This document shows positions 1-8,248 of a DNA stretch of 64,000 nt, piece after piece. Positions within the stretch are counted from its first letter, which is position 1, and every line of letters begins with the position of its first letter. Source of the DNA: an uncultured Ruminococcus sp. (GTDB lineage: Bacteria > Bacillota > Clostridia > Oscillospirales > Ruminococcaceae). The position numbers were made by a program, and so were the translations under genes. The DNA is taken from positions 150,918 through 214,917 of the forward strand of contig UQPZ01000005.1 of assembly GCA_900543145.1 (NCBI GenBank), read 5' to 3'. Below the pieces are notes generated by a model. That model was given only the letters and a program-made list of their open reading frames with translations, was not told where the DNA came from and ran no database searches.

Positions 1-1146
1 CTGGAGATCCGAAAAGACCTTATTTGCGGCGTCGTTTATCTTAACAAATTCCTGACGCTTTTTATTCCTTATATCGTCTATTTCGCTTATAGCATTTTCA
101 TACCGCTCCATAAACTCGTCGTTCGCCATCATCAGCGCATTTTCCTGCATAACTACCGAGCGGAGTATTTCCGTTCCCGAATTTGTTATCTTATTCGCCA
201 GTATCTGAAGGGCTATAACTCCCCTCTCCTTGGTAAGCATAGTTTCAAGAGCCTTTTCAAACTCAGGGAAATTGCTTTCCTCAAGAAGCTTCGGATCCTC
301 TATTTTTTTAGCCGTAAGCGCCCTTTTAGCGTACAGTCCGATAACTCTCGGAGTTCCGATCTTTCTCTTGTAAACGGCAAACTCACGGCTGTCCTCACCC
401 ATTACCTTTTTCGCCTTATCCATTACATATTTTGTAATGCGGCTTCTTACGGTTTCAACTATCTTATTTTCGTCCTCCTGTGAAAATGTTCCGAAACAGT
501 TCACTACGAAAATAATTCTTCCCACGTCGGACGTAAGCATTTTCTTTTCCAAAAAATCCTTTTCAAACTGAGAGAACGGCGAATTTGCACTGATCACAAA
601 TACTGCCGCGTCGATCTTAGGCAGGATAGACAGGGTAACGTTAGTCATCTGCTCGTCGTCGTTAAGACCCGGGGTATCAATTATATCAACATTATTGCGG
701 CAGAAATCCGTATCATAGTAAACTGTCGCTTCCTTAACGGTTTCCGCTCTTTCCTCCGCCTCGCAGGTAAGCTTTGTAACATAGTTTTCAAGCTGATCGA
801 TATCGATCCTTTCGCTTGTGCCGTTTTTATATTCTACCTGAACGTAAGGCTCTTCGCTGTATGTAACCCTGTTAAGAGTAGCGGTTGCCGGCAGAACGTC
901 GGCAGGAAGCACCTCCTGCCCCAGAAGTGCGTTAATAAGCGTGGATTTACCCCGCTTAAATTCTCCGACTATTGCAACCTCAAAATGATCGTCGTCAGAT
1001 TTATCAATAGTTTCCCTTATAGACTGCGCTGTATTAACAAGAGAAATATCCTCGCTCAGCCGCAGCAGCTCCTTTAAATTTCCTGTAAGAGTCCGTACGG
1101 TTTCACGGTAGCCGGCGTAACTTCCGTAATCAATCTGCTTATCCAT
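1..1146 (-). CDS. Dynamin-family GTPase, N-terminal part (cut by window edge)
   Basis: The frame stays open from an ATG at 1146 to the window start (382 codons), so the C-terminus is missing. The protein begins MDKQIDYGSY and carries a P-loop GEFKRGKS near residues 61-68 and a G3 motif DTPG near 157-160, which together fit the Dynamin_N family. A GGAGG ribosome site lies just upstream of the ATG. Members of this family are large GTPases that act on membranes in fission, fusion or stress protection; which role applies here cannot be read from the sequence. It is the last gene before the edge and is transcribed alone from its own promoter with a long leader. Confidence 0.85.
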   Translation of the reverse strand, partial: MDKQIDYGSYAGYRETVRTLTGNLKELLRLSEDISLVNTAQSIRETIDKSDDDHFEVAIVGEFKRGKSTLINALLGQEVLPADVLPATATLNRVTYSEEPYVQVEYKNGTSERIDIDQLENYVTKLTCEAEERAETVKEATVYYDTDFCRNNVDIIDTPGLNDDEQMTNVTLSILPKIDAAVFVISANSPFSQFEKDFLEKKMLTSDVGRIIFVVNCFGTFSQEDENKIVETVRSRITKYVMDKAKKVMGEDSREFAVYKRKIGTPRVIGLYAKRALTAKKIEDPKLLEESNFPEFEKALETMLTKERGVIALQILANKITNSGTEILRSVVMQENALMMANDEFMERYENAISEIDDIRNKKRQEFVKINDAANKVFSDLQ

Positions 1147-1381
1147 TTCAGACCTCCAAATCCCGAGCGTTAAGAACGGGTTATTTCATTTTGCTGACTA
1201 AATTTTTTTGTTTTTTCAAGCTTTAACCGCTTGTTTACAGGCCGGGTAAAGCTCTCGAAGAGCCTTCGCATAAGCCCTTGCTTAAAGCAACAGAAAACCG
1301 AACCTTGCTTTTAAGTTTTAATAGATTTCCGTACTGCAAACGCTGTTACAGCAGCAGAAAGGTAATATTTTAATACTTATT
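1147..1381 (-). other. Long 5' leader of the dynamin-like gene
   Basis: About 235 bases with no open frame between the promoter and the start codon. On the minus strand it holds small hairpins such as GCTCTTCGAGAGC and ends in an A-rich stretch before the ribosome site. I recognise no riboswitch class here. Confidence 0.4.
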
Positions 1382-1411
1382 ATTATATCATAATTGTTAT
1401 TAAATAGTCAA
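1382..1411 (-). promoter_or_regulatory. Sigma-A type promoter for the dynamin-like gene
   Basis: On the minus strand TTGACT is followed after 18 bases by TATAAT. It lies about 235 bases upstream of the start codon, so it implies a long untranslated leader. Confidence 0.6.
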
Positions 1412-1505
1412 CAATTTATACAAAACAATCCGAAAAATTACCCTTTTGCACAAAATGAACCAGTATTATCAATGCACAATGCACAATTCCTGATAAGCTT
1501 CGGCT

Positions 1506-1540
1506 AAAAAAACTGCCGGACTTTATATCCGACAGTTTTA
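1506..1540 (-). terminator. Rho-independent terminator of the diguanylate cyclase gene
   Basis: Minus-strand stem AACTGTCGGA / TCCGGCAGTT with a short loop and a run of T. It overlaps the TAA stop of the gene it ends. Confidence 0.75.
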
Positions 1541-2674
1541 CGAATTATCTCCGAAAGCTCCGCAGATCGGAATAACAATTTCCTCCCCGCAGTTATTTTT
1601 ATTTATTACGCAGTTTCTTCCATGCTTCTTTCCGTAATAAAGATACTGGTCAGCAATTTTCAGTCCTTCTTCATAAGAAAGATCCTTACCACATTCACAG
1701 ACGCCTATAGTTATCGTAACCCCGAAGGTATCAGCTCCGCAGCTGAAGCTCATTGCTTCAAGTTCGGAACGGATCTGAGCCGCGACCCTTGTACCGGCCT
1801 CTATACCGGTATTGGGGATCACGAAAAGCAGTTCTTCTCCGCCCCATCTGCAAACATATCCCTCAGACGGAACAAGTATACTCATAGCTTCCGAAATTTG
1901 TTTTAAAACCATATCGCCGTATGCATGACCGTATGTATCGTTAACTTGTTTAAAATTGTCGATATCTCCCATTGCAATTATATATCTGCTGTCAGCTGCC
2001 GCAGCATTTCTCTGTATCTGTTTGAAAAAGTCCATCATCGCACGTCTGTTGAAGAGCCTTGTAAGCGGGTCTATAGTCGCAAGCCTGCTTAAAGTTTCAT
2101 TTTTCGCTTTCAGCTGATGCTGAGATATCTGTTTTGATATTTTATATATCGCGGCTATGCAGATTATCATAAGAAATGCAAAAAAACTGTTAAATGTATA
2201 CAGCACTAGCTGCGATGTCTTATCAAAGTCAGGGTAAATAACGTGTGCGTCATCTACCGTATAAAATTTCAGAAGCATAAAAACGGTTACTATTACCGGA
2301 GTTATTATATACGGAGTCATTACCCTTTTAAACTCCACGAAAAACGGAACAGGAGCTATACACACAAGAAACATTGCAAAGCCGTAGCCCCAGCCCACAT
2401 ACACCGTTGCCGCAACAGCATGAACCACTATCTCGAACAAAGCTATGCACAGCATAGGCGTTACGTTCTCTACATTGAAAATCAGAAAAGAAAAACCCAG
2501 ATAAAGCGCCGAACTGAAAAAATTGAAATACATCATTTCGGTAACGCCAATGTATCTAAAATAGAAAATAAAAACTATATGAACTATCAAGCAGCATATA
2601 TCAGCAAATAAATACACATACTTGGGCGAGATATTGGCAAAACGCGTCGCATCAAATTTTACCGCTGATTTCAT
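1538..2674 (-). CDS. Membrane diguanylate cyclase (GGDEF domain)
   Basis: A 378-aa protein with about five or six hydrophobic segments in residues 15-190, followed by a GGDEF domain (about 205-360) that makes cyclic di-GMP from GTP. The active-site loop reads GGEEL and the metal-site region MGDIDNFKQVND is intact, so catalysis is likely. The inhibitory I-site RxxD expected nine residues before GGEE is replaced by PSEG, so product inhibition through that site is unlikely. The start has a good ribosome site (GAAGGGGATGG). The N-terminal membrane part presumably senses a signal; I do not recognise its family. It is monocistronic with its own promoter and terminator. Confidence 0.88.
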   Translation of the reverse strand: MKSAVKFDATRFANISPKYVYLFADICCLIVHIVFIFYFRYIGVTEMMYFNFFSSALYLGFSFLIFNVENVTPMLCIALFEIVVHAVAATVYVGWGYGFAMFLVCIAPVPFFVEFKRVMTPYIITPVIVTVFMLLKFYTVDDAHVIYPDFDKTSQLVLYTFNSFFAFLMIICIAAIYKISKQISQHQLKAKNETLSRLATIDPLTRLFNRRAMMDFFKQIQRNAAAADSRYIIAMGDIDNFKQVNDTYGHAYGDMVLKQISEAMSILVPSEGYVCRWGGEELLFVIPNTGIEAGTRVAAQIRSELEAMSFSCGADTFGVTITIGVCECGKDLSYEEGLKIADQYLYYGKKHGRNCVINKNNCGEEIVIPICGAFGDNS

Positions 2675-2749
2675 AGATCCATCCCCTTCTTAACTGTATT
2701 ACCATGCTATTGGTTTTACCTGCGCTAATATATGTAATCTTACTAATAT

Positions 2750-2778
2750 ATTATACTATAATGCCTATATAGTTACAA
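2750..2778 (-). promoter_or_regulatory. Promoter of the diguanylate cyclase gene
   Basis: Minus-strand TTGTAA, 17-base spacer, TATAAT, about 75 bases before the start codon. The rest of 2675-2950 is AT-rich and holds nothing else I can identify. Confidence 0.6.
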
Positions 2779-2950
2779 TAGTAATTGTAGACAAAAATCA
2801 AGAAATATTTTGTTAATAATTGCTCAGAACATTTTTACTGTGAAAAATATTTTATTATTATAAAAGGCGGTATTTCTCCGCATTAATAATATAAATATAA
2901 TTAAATAAACTAAACATTATCTCAGTAAACCAATTAATATAAAATATATA

Positions 2951-3595
2951 TTAATCTGCATTATCAATAATATTAGCTCCATAAGTAAGCGTCAGAAGAC
3001 TGTCGCCGAGGTGAACGTTTTCAACTACTATATTTTCATATTCGATACTCAGGTCGTAATGCGAAAAGTTCCAGAAGGCTTTAAGTCCAAGACTGACAAG
3101 CTTATCAGCTATAGCCTGAGTAGTTGACTTAGGGATACAAAGCACTGCGACCGCAGGAGAATTTTCTTTGCAGAAGCTTTCGATCTCGTCTACATGACGT
3201 ATTGTAAGGCTTCCCACACTTTTACCTACTATCTCAGGATTAATATCAAAAATACCGATAAGCTTACATCCTCTTGTTTCAAAATTTATATGCGTCGCAA
3301 TAGCGCGTCCAAGGTTTCCCGCGCCGATAAGTATTGTTTTAAAGTTTTTATCAACTCCCAGTATCTTGCCTATTTCGCTGTGAAGCTCGTCAACGTGATA
3401 GCCGTATCCCTGCTGTCCGAAGCCGCCGAAGCAGTTAAGATCCTGCCTTATCTGCGAAGCGGTAAGCTTCATAAGCGCAGAAAGCTCTCTTGAAGATATC
3501 CTGTCAACACCTTGCTTTTTCAGCTCACCCAGAAACCTGTAATATCTGGGAAGTCTTTTTATAACCGAAGAAGAAATAGAACCGTTTTTTGCCAT
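2951..3595 (-). CDS. rex: Redox-sensing transcriptional repressor Rex
   Basis: A 214-aa protein with an N-terminal winged helix (about residues 8-75, including LTASQIRQDL and FGGFGQQGYGY) and a Rossmann fold beginning at GAGNLG (91-96) that binds NAD(H). Rex represses fermentation and electron-transfer genes until NADH rises. I chose the ATG at 3595 because a GGAG site precedes it. An in-frame ATG at 3622 would place the start inside the T-run of the preceding terminator. It lies downstream of the icd operon but is separated from it by that terminator. Confidence 0.93.
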   Translation of the reverse strand: MAKNGSISSSVIKRLPRYYRFLGELKKQGVDRISSRELSALMKLTASQIRQDLNCFGGFGQQGYGYHVDELHSEIGKILGVDKNFKTILIGAGNLGRAIATHINFETRGCKLIGIFDINPEIVGKSVGSLTIRHVDEIESFCKENSPAVAVLCIPKSTTQAIADKLVSLGLKAFWNFSHYDLSIEYENIVVENVHLGDSLLTLTYGANIIDNAD

Positions 3596-3621
3596 ATCAA
3601 AACCACTCCGTAAAAACGCCA

Positions 3622-3646
3622 TAAAAGGACGGATAAAAATCCGCCC
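3622..3646 (-). terminator. Terminator of the aconitase-icd operon
   Basis: Minus-strand stem GGGCGGA / TCCGTCC with loop TTTTTA, followed by TTTTAT. It lies between icd and rex. Confidence 0.75.
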
Positions 3647-3687
3647 CTATATGAATCAGATATTTATGCTTCTCAATAATTATCCTA

Positions 3688-4899
3688 TCAGCCAAGCATA
3701 GGCTTTAATCTTTCGTCCACCGCCTTGAGGAAATCCTCAGTATTGACCTTTTTCTTGTTTTCAAGAGTTGAAAGCAGATAAAGATCGCCTGTCATAACGC
3801 CGTCCTCGATCGTCCTGACAGTTGCCTTTTCAAGACAATCAGCGAAATTAACAAGCTCCTCCAAACCGTCCAGCTCGCCCCTCTTTCTCAGAGCGCCTGT
3901 CCATGCGAACAATGTTGCTACAGAGTTTGTGGAGGTCTCCTCACCCTTGAGGTGCTTATAGTAATGACGCTGAACAGTTCCGTGAGCCGCCTCATACTCG
4001 TAAACGCCGTCAGGTGAAACCAAGACCGAAGTCATCATTGCAAGCGAACCGTAAGCCGTAGCTACCATATCGCTCATTACGTCGCCGTCGTAGTTCTTGC
4101 ATGCCCAGATATAGCCGCCGTTTGAACGTATAACTCTTGCTACTGCGTCGTCAATAAGCGTATAGAAATACTCTATACCCGCAGCCTCAAACCTTTCCCT
4201 GTATTCATTATCGTATATCTCCTGGAAAATATCCTTGAAGGTATGATCGTATTTCTTGGAAATAGTGTCCTTAGTAGCAAACCATACGTCCTGATTTGTA
4301 TCAAGTGCAAAGTTAAAGCAGGCTCTTGCAAAGGAAGCTATTGAAGAAGACTTGTTGTGCTGACCCTGAATAATTCCGTCGCACTCAAAGCTGTAGATCG
4401 TTTCTCTCGTTTCGTTTCCGTTCTTGTCAGTGCATACAAGCTCAGCCTTAGAGCCTTCGGGGCACTTCATTTCAACGTTCTTATAAACGTCACCATAAGC
4501 GTGACGTGCAATAGTAATAGGCTTTGTCCATGTAGGAATATACGGAGTTATCCCCTTAACGAGAATAGGAGTTCTGAAAACAGTGCCGTCCAGCATTGCT
4601 CTTATTGTACCGTTAGGAGACTTCCACATTTCCTTGAGGTTATATTCAGGCATTCTTGCGGCATTAGGAGTGATCGTAGCACACTTTACCGCAACTCCGT
4701 ATTTTTTCGTAGCATTAGCAGAATCAACCGTTACCTGATCATTTGTTTCATTTCTGTGAACAAGACCCAAATCATAATATTCGGACTTCAGATCCACATA
4801 GGGCAGAATAAGAATATCCTTTATTTCCTGCCAGATAATTCTGGTCATTTCGTCGCCGTCCATTTCGACAAGGGGTGTTTTCATTTGGATTTTTGACAT
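3688..4899 (-). CDS. icd: NADP-dependent isocitrate dehydrogenase (dimeric, type II)
   Basis: The 403-aa protein matches the eukaryote-like NADP-dependent IDH family in length and motifs ([13 protein letters not shown] at the N-terminus, [26 protein letters not shown] for isocitrate binding, and [10 protein letters not shown] near the C-terminus). It converts isocitrate to 2-oxoglutarate, CO2 and NADPH in the cytoplasm. It is the last gene of an operon with aconitase, which supplies its substrate. No citrate synthase is in the window. With the nearby glutamine synthetase and arginine genes the likely role is 2-oxoglutarate supply for glutamate. A strong AGGAGG precedes the ATG. Confidence 0.95.
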   Translation of the reverse strand: MSKIQMKTPLVEMDGDEMTRIIWQEIKDILILPYVDLKSEYYDLGLVHRNETNDQVTVDSANATKKYGVAVKCATITPNAARMPEYNLKEMWKSPNGTIRAMLDGTVFRTPILVKGITPYIPTWTKPITIARHAYGDVYKNVEMKCPEGSKAELVCTDKNGNETRETIYSFECDGIIQGQHNKSSSIASFARACFNFALDTNQDVWFATKDTISKKYDHTFKDIFQEIYDNEYRERFEAAGIEYFYTLIDDAVARVIRSNGGYIWACKNYDGDVMSDMVATAYGSLAMMTSVLVSPDGVYEYEAAHGTVQRHYYKHLKGEETSTNSVATLFAWTGALRKRGELDGLEELVNFADCLEKATVRTIEDGVMTGDLYLLSTLENKKKVNTEDFLKAVDERLKPMLG

Positions 4900-4916
4900 T
4901 TTACATTCCTCCTGTT

Positions 4917-5114
4917 TTAAAAGCTTAACTCAAAAAGAATCATCATAATAACGAAAAATAAGATATAGGGCAAAGCGAGAATCAGAATAAAAAGCAGCTG
5001 TTTTTTCACGCTCATCTTTTTCTGATTCAGGGGATTTATGCCGAGTTTGTCCGATATAAGCAGCAATAGCGCTATTATCAGTACAGACGAAATAAATCTT
5101 ATTACGCTGTCCAT
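4917..5114 (-). CDS. Small membrane protein between aconitase and icd
   Basis: A 65-aa protein with two predicted membrane segments (about residues 5-22 and 41-63) joined by a basic loop rich in Lys. Its ATG follows the aconitase stop by one base, which suggests translational coupling, and icd begins 17 bases after its end. I recognise no family. Its position suggests co-expression with the two TCA enzymes but says nothing certain about its job. Confidence 0.65.
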   Translation of the reverse strand: MDSVIRFISSVLIIALLLLISDKLGINPLNQKKMSVKKQLLFILILALPYILFFVIMMILFELSF

Positions 5115-5115
5115 T

Positions 5116-7053
5116 TTATTTTAGGCTTTCTCTTGTGTAGTCAAGCAGTCCTCCTGCAAGGATAATATCCTTTGTACGTCCTGTAAGCTCGCAGAGTACG
5201 GGAATTTCAGCGCCTGTGGTCTTGTTTACAACGGTAAGCTCTGTCTTATCAGCTTCTACAGCTGCTCTTACGTCTGAAAGCACAATTTCATCGCCCTGTG
5301 AGATCTTATCGTAATCAGCCTCGTTTACAAAAGTAAGCGGCAGAATACCGGCGTTTATAAGGTTTGCTCTGTGGATCCTTGCAAAACTCTTGACCAGAAC
5401 CGCCTTGATCCCGAGATAAAGCGGAGCCAGCGCTGCATGCTCTCTTGAAGAGCCCTGTCCGTAGTTAGAGCCGCCTACGATAATCGACTTGCCCATATTT
5501 TTAGCACGTCTTGGGAATTCCTCATCGCATACCGTGAAGCAATGCTGAGAAATTGCAGGAATATTTGAACGCAGCGGAAGAATTTTAGCTCCCGCAGGCA
5601 TTATATGGTCTGTAGTAATATTGTCGCCGACCTTAAGCGATACCCTGCATTCGATAGATTCGTCGAGCGGAGCGGTTTCAGGGAAAGGCTTGATATTCGG
5701 ACCTCTTAGAATTTCGACCTTGTCCATATCCTCAACTGAAGCAGGAGCTTCAACCATATTATCATTAATTACAAAATGCTCTGGCAGCCTGAATTCAGGC
5801 ATTTCTCCCAGAGTTCTGGGATCGGTAAGATAGCCTGTAAGAGCAGATGCGGCAGCAAGCTCAGGAGATACCAGATATATCTGACCGTCCTTAGTTCCCG
5901 AACGTCCCTCGAAGTTTCTGTTGAAGGTTCTGAGCGATACGCCCTTTGAGTTAGGCGACTGACCCATACCGATACACGGACCGCAGGCAGATTCAAGGAT
6001 CCTTGCTCCTGCGTCAATCATAATTGAAAGTGCGCCGTTCTGAGCCAGCATATTCAGCACCTGCTTAGATCCGGGAGCTATAGACAGCGAAACGTCGGGG
6101 TGAACAGTCTTTCCTTTGAGTATATGAGCTACCTTCATCATATCCATAAATGAAGAGTTTGTACATGAACCGATACAAACCTGATCAATTTTCAGCCTGC
6201 CGATCTCCTCACAGGTCTTTACATTGTCAGGCGAATGAGGACAAGCCGCCATAGGAACGATCTCTGAAAGGTCTATATCAACGATCTCGTCGTAAACAGC
6301 ATCGTCGTCGGCTTTAAGCTCACACCATACGTCCTCTCTGCCCTGAGCCTTAAGAAATTCAAGTGTTATCTCGTCTGAAGGGAAAATAGAGGTTGTAGCG
6401 CCAAGCTCTGCTCCCATATTGGTTATAGTTGCTCTTTCGGGTACTGAAAGGGTCTTAACGCCCTCGCCGGTATACTCGATCACCTTTCCTACTCCGCCCT
6501 TTACGGAAAGCCTGCGGAGAACTTCTAAAATAACGTCCTTAGCCGCGACCCACGGTGAAAGCCTGCCTGTAAGGTTAACCTTTACTACCTTAGGATAAGT
6601 GATATAATACGCTCCGCCGCCCATTGCGACCGCAACGTCAAGTCCGCCTGCTCCGATAGCGATCATTCCGATACCGCCGCCTGTCGGGGTATGGCTGTCC
6701 GAACCGATCAGCGTCTTGCCGGGAACGCCGAAACGCTCCAAGTGTACCTGATGACAGATACCGTTGCCGGGGCGTGAAAAATAAATTCCGTGCTTTTTGG
6801 CTACAGAGCCTATAAAACGGTGGTCGTCGGCATTTTCAAAACCTGACTGCAGCGTATTATGGTCGATATAAGCAACAGAACGCTCCGTCTTTACGCGGGG
6901 TACTCCCATAGCCTCAAATTCGAGGTATGCCATTGTTCCCGTAGCGTCCTGAGTAAGCGTCTGATCAATTTTTATTCCTATTTCCTGTCCCTTGACAAAT
7001 TCACCGTCGACTAAGTGAGCCTTCAAGATTTTTTCAGTAAGTGTGAAACCCAT
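5116..7053 (-). CDS. acn: Aconitate hydratase
   Basis: A 645-aa aconitase that interconverts citrate and isocitrate through a [4Fe-4S] cluster. The cluster cysteines are visible in CIGSCTNSSF and SACGPCIGMGQSP. The C-terminal swivel domain has GGSNYGQGSSREHAALAP with the substrate-binding arginine. The length is that of the shorter bacterial aconitases (about 640-660 aa) rather than the 890-aa AcnA type. It is the first gene of an operon with a small membrane protein and icd, behind a consensus promoter. Confidence 0.93.
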   Translation of the reverse strand: MGFTLTEKILKAHLVDGEFVKGQEIGIKIDQTLTQDATGTMAYLEFEAMGVPRVKTERSVAYIDHNTLQSGFENADDHRFIGSVAKKHGIYFSRPGNGICHQVHLERFGVPGKTLIGSDSHTPTGGGIGMIAIGAGGLDVAVAMGGGAYYITYPKVVKVNLTGRLSPWVAAKDVILEVLRRLSVKGGVGKVIEYTGEGVKTLSVPERATITNMGAELGATTSIFPSDEITLEFLKAQGREDVWCELKADDDAVYDEIVDIDLSEIVPMAACPHSPDNVKTCEEIGRLKIDQVCIGSCTNSSFMDMMKVAHILKGKTVHPDVSLSIAPGSKQVLNMLAQNGALSIMIDAGARILESACGPCIGMGQSPNSKGVSLRTFNRNFEGRSGTKDGQIYLVSPELAAASALTGYLTDPRTLGEMPEFRLPEHFVINDNMVEAPASVEDMDKVEILRGPNIKPFPETAPLDESIECRVSLKVGDNITTDHIMPAGAKILPLRSNIPAISQHCFTVCDEEFPRRAKNMGKSIIVGGSNYGQGSSREHAALAPLYLGIKAVLVKSFARIHRANLINAGILPLTFVNEADYDKISQGDEIVLSDVRAAVEADKTELTVVNKTTGAEIPVLCELTGRTKDIILAGGLLDYTRESLK

Positions 7054-7088
7054 TCAAAACATTCCCTTCACAATAAATATATGATATT

Positions 7089-7117
7089 ATTATACCTTAT
7101 TTCACAGGCTTTGTCAA
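7089..7117 (-). promoter_or_regulatory. Promoter of the aconitase-icd operon
   Basis: Minus-strand TTGACA, 17 bases, TATAAT, about 35 bases before the start codon. Both hexamers match the sigma-A consensus exactly. Confidence 0.75.
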
Positions 7118-7327
7118 GTTTTTCACAAATAGCGTTTACTATAATATGCGCCGCTTTTATAATAAAATCCGCTGTAATAAACACTTTGATTTGTAATTTT
7201 TTAAGCGTTTTGAATATCAATATCATTTACAGTTCCTTACCCCTCTGAAGATTCTCCCATATTTAAGCTGTTTTTTTCTTATTGCGCCATAGAATTCAAT
7301 TTTTTCTATTATTAATTTTCCACAGTC

Positions 7328-7356
7328 TTGACAAATTTAATCGGAAAGTGTATAAT
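7328..7356 (+). promoter_or_regulatory. Consensus promoter of the membrane-anchored protein gene
   Basis: TTGACA, 17-base spacer, TATAAT, with an AGGAGG ribosome site at 7386-7391 before the ATG at 7399. Confidence 0.75.
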
Positions 7357-7398
7357 TATGTAGTAAAATGCTGAAAGGCAAATATAGGAGGAATCAAT

Positions 7399-8055
7399 AT
7401 GGATAATGAAGAAAAGAAAAGCAAAAAGGGGTTAATAATCGGAATTATCGCAGCTATAGTAGTTATTGCAGCTATAGGGGGAGCCGTAGGAAGCGGCGGA
7501 GATAAAGACGACAGCTCATCAGGAAACGAAACAGGAAAAATATCGTCATCACAGACTGAAAGCAAAAAGGATACAGAATCAAAGGAAGAAAGCAAAGCCG
7601 CCGAGGAGTCGTCCGAAGCCGAGCCGGAAGCTCTGCCTACCGTAGGCGAATACGTTCAGTCGGATTCATGGAAAATTTCATTCCTTGACGCTAAGCAGTA
7701 CGACAGCCTTTCTGACGAAAACAGCCTTCTTACAGATACGCCGTCTGACGGAAAGGTCTACCTTATCCTTTACTTTGAAGCAGAGAATGTTTCCGGAAAG
7801 GACGATCATCTCAATATGTTCTACTGGGAAGCATATGAGGACGGCTATTCGACAGATATGAAAATTGTTATCAACAAGCCTGACGGATACGATCAGTTTG
7901 CAGGTGATGTAGGAAACGGCAAGAAGATAAAGGGCTATCTTGCTTACGAGGTCTCACCCGACTGGAAAGAATTTGAGATCTCCTATAAAGACGGGATCTC
8001 GGTAGAAAATAAAAATAAGATCACATTTGCTGTTACTCCCGATAAGCTCAGCTGA
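7399..8055 (+). CDS. Membrane-anchored extracytoplasmic protein, DUF4352-like
   Basis: A 218-aa protein with a short Lys-rich cytoplasmic end, one membrane segment (about 12-32), a Ser/Glu/Lys-rich linker (about 35-78) and a folded C-terminal domain (about 80-218). The domain pattern resembles the DUF4352/immunoglobulin-like extracytoplasmic domains common in Firmicutes (inference from the layout and from the conserved hydrophobic strands YLILYFEAEN and KIKGYLAYEV). The function is unknown. It is monocistronic between its own promoter and terminator and convergent with amt. Confidence 0.7.
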   Translation: MDNEEKKSKKGLIIGIIAAIVVIAAIGGAVGSGGDKDDSSSGNETGKISSSQTESKKDTESKEESKAAEESSEAEPEALPTVGEYVQSDSWKISFLDAKQYDSLSDENSLLTDTPSDGKVYLILYFEAENVSGKDDHLNMFYWEAYEDGYSTDMKIVINKPDGYDQFAGDVGNGKKIKGYLAYEVSPDWKEFEISYKDGISVENKNKITFAVTPDKLS

Positions 8056-8084
8056 CGAAAATAAGTTCAGATATAAATAAAGAC

Positions 8085-8126
8085 CAGACGCCTGCGATTT
8101 TAATTTCGTAAGCGTCTGTTTTTATT
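8085..8126 (+). terminator. Terminator after the DUF4352-like gene
   Basis: Stem CAGACGC / GCGTCTG with an inner GCGA/TTCG pairing, followed by TTTTTATT. Confidence 0.75.
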
Positions 8127-8143
8127 GAACCGTACTCCGAAGT

Positions 8144-8190
8144 AAAAACGCCGAAGTCCGCAGACGGATAATTCCTGTACTGCGGACTTC
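8144..8190 (-). terminator. Terminator after amt
   Basis: A perfect 11-bp stem GAAGTCCGCAG / CTGCGGACTTC lies downstream of the amt stop on the minus strand, followed by GGCG and then five T. Confidence 0.6.
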
Positions 8191-8248
8191 AAGCTATAAT
8201 TTATAAGTGGGATGGGGGCAAATTAATTAAGACAACGCCGAATCAGTA

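Noticed and set aside
2815..2830. Possible Rex operator (TTGTTAA-type)
   Set aside because: The site TTTTGTTAATAA lies downstream of rex and upstream of the cyclase gene without a matching TTAACAA half, so it is not a palindromic Rex box.
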